Positions 1 to 8,641 of a stretch of DNA of 12,952 nt are shown here, piece by piece. A program made the translations under genes and the position numbers. Below the pieces are notes generated by a model, which saw nothing but the letters and a program-made list of their open reading frames with translations, made no database searches and was not told the origin of the DNA. The DNA is taken from the NCBI GenBank assembly GCA_945875135.1, contig CAMCJO010000022.1, positions 1 to 12,952 of the forward strand, in the 5' to 3' direction. Each line of letters opens with the position of its first letter. The first letter of the stretch is position 1. This stretch comes from an uncultured Porphyromonas sp. GTDB lineage: Bacteria; Bacteroidota; Bacteroidia; Bacteroidales; Porphyromonadaceae.

Positions 1-50
1 ATGAAATAAACGACTCTTCTTTCGCTGAAAAACTTTTATCGGACAGCAAT

Positions 51-85
51 AATCTCTAATCTCTAACTTCTAATCTCTAATTTCG
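51..85. repeat. Heptamer tandem repeat upstream of leuS
   Basis: Five consecutive 7-base units fill this stretch. Units 1, 2 and 4 are AATCTCT exactly (51-57, 58-64, 72-78). Unit 3 is AACTTCT (65-71) and unit 5 is a more diverged AATTTCG (79-85). The array ends exactly where the TACCTTTG promoter box of leuS begins, so it occupies the place where the upstream promoter element should lie. The same heptamer, degenerate and in the opposite orientation, appears at 5748-5768. The repeat is read directly from the sequence; any regulatory role is inference. Confidence 0.8.
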
Positions 86-93
86 TACCTTTG
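86..93 (+). promoter_or_regulatory. Bacteroidota -7 promoter box (TACCTTTG) for leuS
   Basis: TACCTTTG matches the TAnnTTTG -7 consensus known for Bacteroides-type primary sigma factors. Transcription would start about 6-8 bases downstream, leaving a short leader before the ATG at 115. No good TTTG-like -33 element is visible; that position falls inside the heptamer repeat. The box overlaps the possible TTG start at 91, which argues for the ATG at 115 as the true leuS start. Confidence 0.55.
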
Positions 94-114
94 TACTATA
101 ATAGAGAGAACTGT

Positions 115-2931
<2,817 letters not shown>

Positions 2932-2937
2932 TGATAA

Positions 2938-2981
2938 AGTCTTCCGTTCCTGCCGTACTGGGGCAGGGCTAAGGGAAGACT
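2938..2981 (+). terminator. Hairpin after leuS, possible terminator without T-run
   Basis: An outer stem pairs AGTCTTCC (2938-2945) with GGAAGACT (2974-2981). An inner stem pairs CCTGCC (2949-2954) with GGCAGG (2962-2967) around a 7-base loop, and small internal loops separate the two stems. It begins 6 bases after the leuS stop codon. No T-tract follows, so it is not a canonical intrinsic terminator. It could be a weak terminator, a processing or stability element, or an attenuator between leuS and the downstream operon. Confidence 0.5.
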
Positions 2982-3015
2982 ATCCCATCTATCTCTAGAA
3001 AACAAATCATATAGT

Positions 3016-3993
3016 ATGACTCAAGCTTTAGCAGCTCCCAATAGTAAGCGAGCGAAAGCGTGGTACTTCGTCCACGACTTCTTTTTCATCATACTCGGTG
3101 TCTGCCTCTATGTAATTGGTTGGACAGGTTTTATCCTATCCCAAGAGATTACCACTGGAGGACTAGCAGGTGTCACGACCATCATACAGATTGCTACGCA
3201 GATACCGGCTAACATCCCTTATAACATCATCAACGTCGGTCTGCTGGTCATCTCGATCATCTTCCTCGGTTGGCGTTACTCGATCAAGACACTCATCGGG
3301 GTCATCTTGATGGGTATAACCATTCCCATCGGTCAGGCACTCTTTGGCGACTCCTCGACAGAGGTGTACCACAACCTAAGTAGCTGGCTCACAAGCAACA
3401 TCCCTAATGTGGGGCCTCTGCTACAGGGAGAGCGCTTTATGGCGGTCATCATCGGTGGTATCCTATGCGGTAGTGGACTCTTTCTAGTCTTTCATGTGAA
3501 TGGCAGTACGGGCGGCACGGATGTCATCGTCTCCATCTTTAACAAGTACACGACACTCTCACTGGGGCGCGCTATGATCCTGATTGATGCGACGATCGTG
3601 ACTGCCTCCTACTTTGTCAATGTATACCTCGTGGGCAAAGACCCACAGGTCGGTGCCGAGCTGCTCACCTTCTCAATTGTGGAGGTCGTCTTCTGTGCTA
3701 TGACCCTCGACTACTGGACCAATAGCAATAAGCACTCGATACAGCTCTTTATCTTTAGCAAAAAGTATAAGGAGATCAACGAAGCAATCATTCAGCGCCT
3801 GCACCGCGGCTGCACGCTCGTACATGCCGAGGGCGGCTACTCACAAGAAGAGACGCGCATACTCATGGTGGTCACTCGCAAGGCTCACCTACAGAGTATC
3901 AATCGTATCATCAAGGAGATCGACCCCGATGCGTTCGTATCGGAGGGAACTGTGCATGGAGTCTACGGACGAGGCTTCGACAATCTGAGATAA
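3016..3993 (+). CDS. YitT family membrane protein (YitT domain plus DUF2179)
   Basis: A 325-residue inner-membrane protein of the YitT/DUF161 family, whose molecular function is not well established. Hydrophobic segments lie around residues 20-41, 50-62, 70-86, 92-108, 141-160, 183-204 and 214-231. Between them is the conserved-looking loop NGSTGGTD (162-169). A soluble C-terminal DUF2179-type domain follows (about 240-320), with GGYS near 273-276 and a VHGVYGRGF ending typical of these proteins. The ATG at 3016 is preceded by an A-rich leader and no Shine-Dalgarno. It is first in a likely three-gene unit, with the next gene 19 bases downstream. The family assignment is firm; calling it a transporter would be a guess. 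Confidence 0.9.
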   Translation: MTQALAAPNSKRAKAWYFVHDFFFIILGVCLYVIGWTGFILSQEITTGGLAGVTTIIQIATQIPANIPYNIINVGLLVISIIFLGWRYSIKTLIGVILMGITIPIGQALFGDSSTEVYHNLSSWLTSNIPNVGPLLQGERFMAVIIGGILCGSGLFLVFHVNGSTGGTDVIVSIFNKYTTLSLGRAMILIDATIVTASYFVNVYLVGKDPQVGAELLTFSIVEVVFCAMTLDYWTNSNKHSIQLFIFSKKYKEINEAIIQRLHRGCTLVHAEGGYSQEETRILMVVTRKAHLQSINRIIKEIDPDAFVSEGTVHGVYGRGFDNLR

Positions 3994-4012
3994 CTGTTGA
4001 CGTCGAGGCTAC

Positions 4013-4399
4013 ATGTCCGCCACGAGCCGACATAGCAAAGCACTACTCGCTCTACTTGGCTGTATGCTAGTAGGGGGAGTGGTGCTTTACTTATACACCC
4101 CCGAGAGCCTGCAGATACCACGCTGCCCCTTCCTGCAGCTCACTGGGTGGCAATGTCCAGGCTGTGGCTCTATGCGAGGCATTCACGCCTTGCTCCATGG
4201 CAACATCGTACGGGTGCTACAGCTCAACGTGATGCTCATACCCGGTTTGATCTACTTTGCCTTCCTCGTGCTGCTAGAGCTCTCTCGCCCACATAATCTG
4301 CGAGCCGAGAGACTCTACCATCGCTTCTCAGGGCGTACCGCCAGTTGGATCATCTTTGCCATCATCATCGCATGGGGCATAGGTCGTAATCTGATCTAA
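4013..4399 (+). CDS. DUF2752 family small membrane protein
   Basis: A 128-residue protein with three predicted membrane helices (about 9-28, 70-90 and 109-127). The cytosolic or periplasmic stretch between helices 1 and 2 carries the DUF2752 signature: Cys38, then CPGCGSMR at 48-55 with Cys48 and Cys51, then His58 and Gly63-Asn64. The cysteine arrangement could bind a metal or be redox-active, but no function is known to me for this family. The start codon lies 19 bases after the YitT-family stop, and the next gene begins 17 bases after this one. It is therefore probably cotranscribed with both. The family call rests on the CPGCG motif and its spacing. Confidence 0.85.
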   Translation: MSATSRHSKALLALLGCMLVGGVVLYLYTPESLQIPRCPFLQLTGWQCPGCGSMRGIHALLHGNIVRVLQLNVMLIPGLIYFAFLVLLELSRPHNLRAERLYHRFSGRTASWIIFAIIIAWGIGRNLI

Positions 4400-4416
4400 G
4401 ACAACTTTAGAGCTCT

Positions 4417-5514
4417 ATGCGACATCTTACGCTTCTTACCCTCGTCCTCTTACTCCTCCTACGCCCTTGTAGCTGGACACTGGCGCAGAGTAGCTCGTCA
4501 GATACACTAGCCCTTTCGCCCGATACGCTAGCTCCTTCGCCCGATCCCCTCAGCGTGCTACTCCCTGGAGCACTCTTTGCGGCATACCCGCTACATCATA
4601 GTGATGTATCTATCCGTACGACTCGTCACTCCCTCCTAGGTACTCGCTGGCGTAATCATTACGACGACCACATGCAGTTTGCCTCCTATGGGCTGCAACT
4701 GGCTATGCGCTGTGGCGGCGCTACGGGACGCTCTCGTTCATGGGGCGAGATACTGACAGCCGATGCTATAGGTGCTCTAGGCACCGCTGCCATCGTCCTA
4801 TCGGTCAAAAGTGTGGTACAGCGCATGCGTCCCGATGGATCGACGGCTAATAGCTTCCCCTCGGGGCATACTGCAACAGCCTTCCTCGGCGCCGAACTTT
4901 TTAACCTAGAGTACGGTGCCGACTACCCGCTGCTGTCTCATCTGCAGTACCTCTTTGCCACCTCTGTCGCATTCGGACGCATGGCCAATAACCGTCACTG
5001 GTACTCTGATGTCCTCTGGGGCGGACTCATAGGCGTTTCGATGGCACATGTGGGCTACCTCATGAGCGATCTCATCTTCGGGCGCTACACACCAGATGTA
5101 GGTCGAGAGATCCCCGATAGCTACTTCTACCTATCACTCCTGTGCAGTCGCCACTTGTCGGGCGGTACTGGCTGTGTCGGCGCGCAGCTTGGCTGGCAGA
5201 CCTCCTCTCTCAACTATGCTGCAGAGCTCTCACTACGACCTGACAAGGAGCACCCCACACTCCACGGCGATCTCCTCATAGGTATACCGCTCTACCAGTG
5301 GCGATACTTAGAGTTGCGACACAGCTATGGCCTCGGTATCGGCTATGACAAGGCTACGGGAGAGCAGAGCTATGCTCATCTGCAGGCCACTCTCGAGGCC
5401 TATCCCCGACTACGCTATCTCGACAAACTGGGGCTCTTCCTGCGGCTCCACTGCGAGCCTTATCGTCAGAGCTACTTGACGCTAGGAGTCTCGCTACGTC
5501 ATCGCTACTTGTGA
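4417..5514 (+). CDS. Secreted PAP2-family phosphatase with C-terminal beta-rich domain
   Basis: A 365-residue protein with a signal peptide (hydrophobic core at residues 4-15, likely cleavage near Ala23/Gln24). A Ser/Pro/Asp-rich linker follows (about 25-45), then a PAP2 acid-phosphatase domain (about 85-222). All three phosphatase motifs are present: K131-x6-R138-P139, P148-S-G-H151, and R188-x5-H194-x3-D198, although the usual Ser before Arg188 is Gly. The catalytic residues would face the periplasm and remove phosphate from a lipid such as lipid A, undecaprenyl-PP or a phospholipid; the substrate cannot be read from sequence. The last roughly 130 residues alternate polar and hydrophobic positions and resemble beta strands, possibly a small barrel or sandwich. 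It is the last gene of the YitT-DUF2752-PAP2 cluster. Porphyromonas lipid A phosphatases belong to this superfamily, but equivalence is not shown. Confidence 0.88.
   Translation: MRHLTLLTLVLLLLLRPCSWTLAQSSSSDTLALSPDTLAPSPDPLSVLLPGALFAAYPLHHSDVSIRTTRHSLLGTRWRNHYDDHMQFASYGLQLAMRCGGATGRSRSWGEILTADAIGALGTAAIVLSVKSVVQRMRPDGSTANSFPSGHTATAFLGAELFNLEYGADYPLLSHLQYLFATSVAFGRMANNRHWYSDVLWGGLIGVSMAHVGYLMSDLIFGRYTPDVGREIPDSYFYLSLLCSRHLSGGTGCVGAQLGWQTSSLNYAAELSLRPDKEHPTLHGDLLIGIPLYQWRYLELRHSYGLGIGYDKATGEQSYAHLQATLEAYPRLRYLDKLGLFLRLHCEPYRQSYLTLGVSLRHRYL
4501..4542 (+). repeat. Two-copy 21-bp in-frame tandem repeat in the PAP2 gene
   Basis: Positions 4501-4521 and 4522-4542 are near-identical 21-base units, differing at three positions, and a partial third copy (GATCCCC) follows. 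Being 21 bases long, they preserve the frame and encode DTLALSP then DTLAPSP, followed by DPLS. They sit in the linker between the signal peptide and the phosphatase domain, so copy-number change would alter linker length without breaking the protein. Confidence 0.8.
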
Positions 5515-5560
5515 CCTGGAGGGAGAGGGAGGTAGCTATTCCTCGCTTGTCGCTCATCTG

Positions 5561-5597
5561 TCGCTTCTGAAAAATCGATTATGATGCGTCATCCCTG
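5561..5597 (+). repeat. Direct repeat copy 1 (about 37 bp)
   Basis: This stretch aligns without gaps to 5881-5917 with 29 of 37 positions identical, including the shared core ATGCGTCA and the CGATTAT just before it. Weaker similarity continues downstream through a shared GGAAATT (5604-5610 against 5922-5928), with small indels, to a shared GTTA. The two copies are exactly 320 bases apart. Confidence 0.65.
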
Positions 5598-5600
5598 GCT

Positions 5601-5726
5601 GGGGAAATTCGACGCCGGCTCGTTACAGTAATTTAGACCCGACTACACATCGAAATGGTGCTGTATCGGAGAAAACTGATTTCCACGTGGATATTCGAGA
5701 AAGGATGGGATCGGACGAATTTCCCC
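5601..5726. repeat. 11-bp inverted repeat pair bounding 126 bp
   Basis: GGGGAAATTCG at 5601-5611 is the perfect reverse complement of CGAATTTCCCC at 5716-5726. The enclosed sequence is non-coding and contains the palindrome TCCACGTGGA (5682-5691). No flanking target duplication is evident, so it is not called a mobile element. Confidence 0.6.
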
Positions 5727-5747
5727 GTAAAGATATGTAAAGGTGCT

Positions 5748-5821
5748 AGAGGTTAGAAATTAGAGATCCGATCACTCTGATAGTTCCGATGGTTCCGATA
5801 GCTAACAGCCAACAGCCAATC
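5748..5821. repeat. Cluster of heptamer and nonamer tandem repeats
   Basis: Three adjoining short arrays are visible. Degenerate heptamers AGAGGTT, AGAAATT and AGAGATC (5748-5768) match the reverse complement of the AATCTCT units upstream of leuS. Nonamers GATAGTTCC and GATGGTTCC (5779-5796) are followed by a partial third unit. Heptamers GCTAACA, GCCAACA and GCCAATC (5801-5821) complete the block. Two different heptamers side by side suggest that a 7-base period is a recurrent feature of intergenic DNA here. Confidence 0.7.
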
Positions 5822-5880
5822 CAGGGCTGACACATTATTATATATAGTGCACTCATCTATGCCTCGCTGGTCCTTATGTG

Positions 5881-5917
5881 TAGCTCCTGACAGAGCGATT
5901 ATAATGCGTCAGTCCTG
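5881..5917 (+). repeat. Direct repeat copy 2 (about 37 bp)
   Basis: Second copy of the repeat at 5561-5597, displaced by exactly 320 bases. It lies about 40 bases upstream of the TATCTTTG box that probably drives the transporter operon. Within it CTGAC (5887-5891) can pair with GTCAG (5908-5912), a pairing that copy 1 keeps only in part (TGA/TCA). Confidence 0.65.
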
Positions 5918-5958
5918 AAGTGGAAATTAGTCGTATGCGCTGTTAATCTGATTCTGTG

Positions 5959-5966
5959 TATCTTTG
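5959..5966 (+). promoter_or_regulatory. Bacteroidota -7 promoter box (TATCTTTG) for the transporter-lptB operon
   Basis: TATCTTTG fits the TAnnTTTG consensus and is followed by GCGCAAC, closely like the TATCTTTGCGGG upstream of mutA. No convincing TTTG is found about 19 bases upstream. Transcription would start near 5973, giving a leader of about 23 bases to the ATG at 5996 or about 86 bases to the preferred start at 6059. Confidence 0.55.
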
Positions 5967-6058
5967 CGCAACTATTGGGGCGTTTCATCTAGACGATGTG
6001 CGCTCCCGTCTGCCAGGCTCCCCAAGTAGGGGCTGACCTACTATTTCTAACTACATGT

Positions 6059-7738
6059 ATGGATAGTCTGCGAGCTTTTCTCAACGAACTCTTCGTCATA
6101 CCATCGGTGCCTCAATCGATTATTGTGATTTCACTGGTCTCTCTGGTGGGATTGCTCTTGGCTCGTATTCGTATAGCCCGTATTTCATTGGGGGTGACTT
6201 TTGTTTTCTTCGTCGGTATCCTGCTCTCTTACTGGGGTATCACGCTAGAGGCGAGGACGCTAGACTTTGCGATGAACTTTGGGCTGATCCTCTTTATCTA
6301 CGCCCTCGGTCTTCAGGTGGGACCAGCTTTCTTCCCCTCACTCAAGAAGGGTGGCATACGGGACAACCTTGACTCGCTCCTCATTGTGCTGGTCAACTTG
6401 GCATTCGTCGTGGGACTCTTTTTCGTCTCGGAGCTACCCATCAGTCAGTGGGTGGGCATCCTGTCGGGTGCAACGACCAATACGCCCGCACTTGCTGCGG
6501 CTCAGAGCAGTCTGCCGAGTACAGGCGCCGAGGGGCAGAGTATGCTGGCTGAGATGGCACTGGCGTGCGCGATCACCTACCCCTTTGGTGTGGTGGGTGT
6601 CATACTAGCACTCTACGTGCTAGCCCCCTTAGCGAAGCGACGTGCCAAGGGGCAGTCTGATGATGAGGAGCGTGCCGCCTTCTTTAGCGAGTATGAAGTG
6701 AAGAACATGGGGGTCGTCGGCAAAACAATCTCGGAAGTCTCACGGGTTGCTGAGACGCCCTTCGTAATCAGTCGTGTGTGGCGGGATGGTAAGGCCTTAG
6801 CTCCTGACTCTTCGACACAGCTTCAGGAAGGGGACCGCCTGCTGGTGGTCTCGGACGAACGGGAGGTGCCCAGGCTAGAGCTATTCTTTGGTAAGAAGGT
6901 GGAGAAGGATTGGAACCGCTCCGACATTGACTGGGATAGTGTGGATCAGAGTCTCGTATCGAGGCGACTCGTACTCACACGCAAGGAGTACAACGGCGTG
7001 CGACTCAGCGCACTGCACCTGCGCAATGACTACGGGGTCAATGTGACGCGCATCGATCGTGCAGGTATCGAGCTACTCACCTCGCCCGATCTACACCTGC
7101 AGCTCGGTGACCGTATGACCGTGGTGGGAACTAAAGAAGCTACCGATGCGGTTGCTGCAAAAATCGGCAACGAAATCAAGGACCTGGACACGCCCAATCT
7201 GCTGGGGCTCTTCATCGGTCTTTTCATCAGCGTTTTCGTTGGTATGATACCTTTCTATATCCCTGGTGTGAGCTTGCCTATACGACTGGGGCTGGCTGGT
7301 GGCGGTATCATCATCGGTATTCTGATGGGCGCATTCGGTCCACGCATGCATGTGACCACTTATATTACTAACAGCGCCAGTCTCCTAGTTCGCCAGCTGG
7401 GACTGATTCTCTACCTTGGCTGTCTGGGACTTTCGTCGGGTGCTGGCTTCTTTGACATCCTCTTTAGCACACGTGGCCTGGTATGGCTCGGCTATGGTGC
7501 CTTGCTGACGGTGCTCCCGATCCTGCTGGTCGGCTGGTATATGCTACGTCGCAAGCGGGGTGACTACGCCACCATGTGTGGTGTGGTGTGTGGTAGCATG
7601 GCGAACCCGATGGCTCTGGAGGTGGTCGGCGACAGGCTGAAGGGCAGCAGACATACGGTCGCTTACGCCACGGTTTATCCGCTCGGCATGTTCGTCCGTA
7701 TCATCACCGCACAGCTACTCATCTTACTCTTTGTATAG
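6059..7738 (+). CDS. Putative transporter of the YidE/AspT duplicated-domain family
   Basis: A 559-residue inner-membrane protein with two homologous membrane halves (about 17-192 and 380-559) flanking two cytosolic TrkA-C/RCK_C domains (about 208-278 and 296-372). The first half carries GATTNTPAL at 137-145, and the second carries the related GSMANPMAL at 512-520. This is the AspT/YidE/YbjL antiporter architecture; characterised AspT exchanges aspartate for alanine, but the substrate here is unknown. The RCK_C domains suggest ligand gating. The frame is open from an upstream ATG at 5996, which would add 21 residues. I chose 6059 because family members begin just before the first helix, as MDSLRAFLNELF does. 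Promoter geometry would fit 5996 equally well. lptB follows after 3 bases. Confidence 0.88.
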   Translation: MDSLRAFLNELFVIPSVPQSIIVISLVSLVGLLLARIRIARISLGVTFVFFVGILLSYWGITLEARTLDFAMNFGLILFIYALGLQVGPAFFPSLKKGGIRDNLDSLLIVLVNLAFVVGLFFVSELPISQWVGILSGATTNTPALAAAQSSLPSTGAEGQSMLAEMALACAITYPFGVVGVILALYVLAPLAKRRAKGQSDDEERAAFFSEYEVKNMGVVGKTISEVSRVAETPFVISRVWRDGKALAPDSSTQLQEGDRLLVVSDEREVPRLELFFGKKVEKDWNRSDIDWDSVDQSLVSRRLVLTRKEYNGVRLSALHLRNDYGVNVTRIDRAGIELLTSPDLHLQLGDRMTVVGTKEATDAVAAKIGNEIKDLDTPNLLGLFIGLFISVFVGMIPFYIPGVSLPIRLGLAGGGIIIGILMGAFGPRMHVTTYITNSASLLVRQLGLILYLGCLGLSSGAGFFDILFSTRGLVWLGYGALLTVLPILLVGWYMLRRKRGDYATMCGVVCGSMANPMALEVVGDRLKGSRHTVAYATVYPLGMFVRIITAQLLILLFV

Positions 7739-7741
7739 CTT

Positions 7742-8545
7742 ATGACAGACACTATAGATACCGCTGAGGCACTCTCGCCTGATCGCCACAAAGGTGAGAC
7801 GGGACTCTTGCGTACGGAGCATCTAGTGAAGCGCTACCGCAGTCGTACCGTGGTCAACGATGTCTCTATCGAGCTACGCCAAGGGGAGATCGTCGGACTG
7901 CTAGGCCCTAATGGTGCGGGCAAGACGACCACTTTCTATATGACGGTGGGGCTGGTCGTACCTAATGGGGGCAAGATATTTCTCAATGAACAGGATATTA
8001 CGAAGCTCCCGGTCTATCAGCGCGCCCGTCTCGGGATCGGCTATCTAGCGCAGGAGGCGTCGGTCTTTAGAAAGCTTTCGGTAGAGGACAATATCAAGGC
8101 GGTGCTAGAGATGACACCACTCACACCGGAGCAGCAGCACGAGAGACTGGAGACACTGCTCGATGAGTTTGGACTTCACAAGGTACGCACCAATCAGGGT
8201 AATAGACTCTCGGGAGGTGAGCGTCGGCGTGTCGAGATAGCTCGCTGCCTTGCTATCGACCCTAAGTTTATCATGCTCGACGAGCCCTTTGCAGGTGTCG
8301 ACCCGATTGCTGTGCAGGACATACAGTCTATCGTAGCTAAGCTCAAGCAGCGCAACATCGGCATCCTGATCACCGATCACAATGTCAATGAGACGCTCAG
8401 CATCACTGATCGTGCCTATCTGCTCTTTGAGGGCAAGGTACTCTTTCAGGGTACGGCCGAGCAGCTCGCCGAGAACGCTCTCGTGCGTGAGAAGTACCTT
8501 GGACGCGACTTCGTCTTGCGTCGCAAGAGCTTCGCTGATCTATAG
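7742..8545 (+). CDS. lptB: LPS export ABC transporter ATP-binding protein LptB
   Basis: A 267-residue cytoplasmic ATPase that, with LptF/LptG, powers lipopolysaccharide extraction from the inner membrane toward LptC/A/D. It has Walker [10 protein letters not shown] (55-63), Q-loop Gln104 in the LptB-like stretch [17 protein letters not shown], signature LSGGE (156-160), Walker B FIMLDE with catalytic Glu181 followed by PFAGVDP, and H-loop His213 in TDHNVNETL. These sequence details separate LptB from the related branched-chain amino acid LivG/LivF ATPases. The N-terminus is about 20 residues longer than in E. coli LptB. The ATG at 7742 lies 3 bases after the transporter stop, so the two genes are almost certainly cotranscribed. 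No other lpt gene is in the window. Confidence 0.93.
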   Translation: MTDTIDTAEALSPDRHKGETGLLRTEHLVKRYRSRTVVNDVSIELRQGEIVGLLGPNGAGKTTTFYMTVGLVVPNGGKIFLNEQDITKLPVYQRARLGIGYLAQEASVFRKLSVEDNIKAVLEMTPLTPEQQHERLETLLDEFGLHKVRTNQGNRLSGGERRRVEIARCLAIDPKFIMLDEPFAGVDPIAVQDIQSIVAKLKQRNIGILITDHNVNETLSITDRAYLLFEGKVLFQGTAEQLAENALVREKYLGRDFVLRRKSFADL

Positions 8546-8553
8546 CCTTTGGT

Positions 8554-8576
8554 CCTATTGTTGTGATGACAATAGG
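8554..8576 (+). terminator. Hairpin after lptB, possible weak terminator
   Basis: CCTATTGT (8554-8561) pairs perfectly with ACAATAGG (8569-8576) around a 7-base loop, starting 8 bases after the lptB stop. No T-run follows, so factor-independent termination is doubtful. Its CTATTG/CAATAG arms share sequence with the palindrome at 8590-8600, so it might instead be a spaced operator. Confidence 0.45.
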
Positions 8577-8589
8577 CACTAGTGACGCT

Positions 8590-8600
8590 CTATTGAATAG
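8590..8600. promoter_or_regulatory. Palindrome CTATTGAATAG, candidate operator
   Basis: A perfect 5+1+5 inverted repeat located 7 bases upstream of the TATCTTTG box. A second palindrome of the same design, CTATCGGATAG, lies at 8642-8652, 52 bases downstream. The two differ at symmetric positions that preserve dyad symmetry. The binding protein is unknown. Confidence 0.35.
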
Positions 8601-8607
8601 AAATAGT

Positions 8608-8615
8608 TATCTTTG
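8608..8615 (+). promoter_or_regulatory. Bacteroidota -7 promoter box (TATCTTTG), distal candidate for mutAB
   Basis: TATCTTTG matches the TAnnTTTG consensus and has the same following GCG as the box at 5959. Transcription from here would give a leader of roughly 90 bases before the mutA ATG. That leader can pair GCAACA (8622-8627) with TGTTGC (8667-8672). No -33 element is evident. Confidence 0.5.
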
Positions 8616-8641
8616 CGGGTAGCAACACGGTCGACTAGCTT

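Larger units (their letters stand above)
5515..5958. other. Long repeat-rich intergenic region, no gene seen
   Basis: I see no credible coding sequence or structured RNA gene here. The stretch holds a diverged direct repeat (5561 and 5881), an 11-bp inverted pair (5601-5611 and 5716-5726), a perfect TCCACGTGGA palindrome (5682-5691), a block of short tandem repeats (5748-5821), an AT-rich TATATATA-containing tract near 5840, and a small potential hairpin at 5887-5912. No clear terminator is visible after the PAP2 gene. It ends at the promoter box of the transporter operon. Confidence 0.7.

Noticed and set aside
91..114. Upstream TTG start extending LeuS by 8 residues
   Set aside because: The TTG sits inside the TACCTTTG promoter box, and the ATG at 115 gives the family-like N-terminus.
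5354..5557. Minus-strand frame overlapping the end of the PAP2 gene
   Set aside because: Mostly antisense to the PAP2 C-terminus, Ser/Asp/Arg-rich, with no recognisable domain.
5601..5726. Calling the inverted-repeat segment a MITE
   Set aside because: There is no target-site duplication, no recognisable transposon ends and no second copy in the window, so it is only listed as an inverted repeat.
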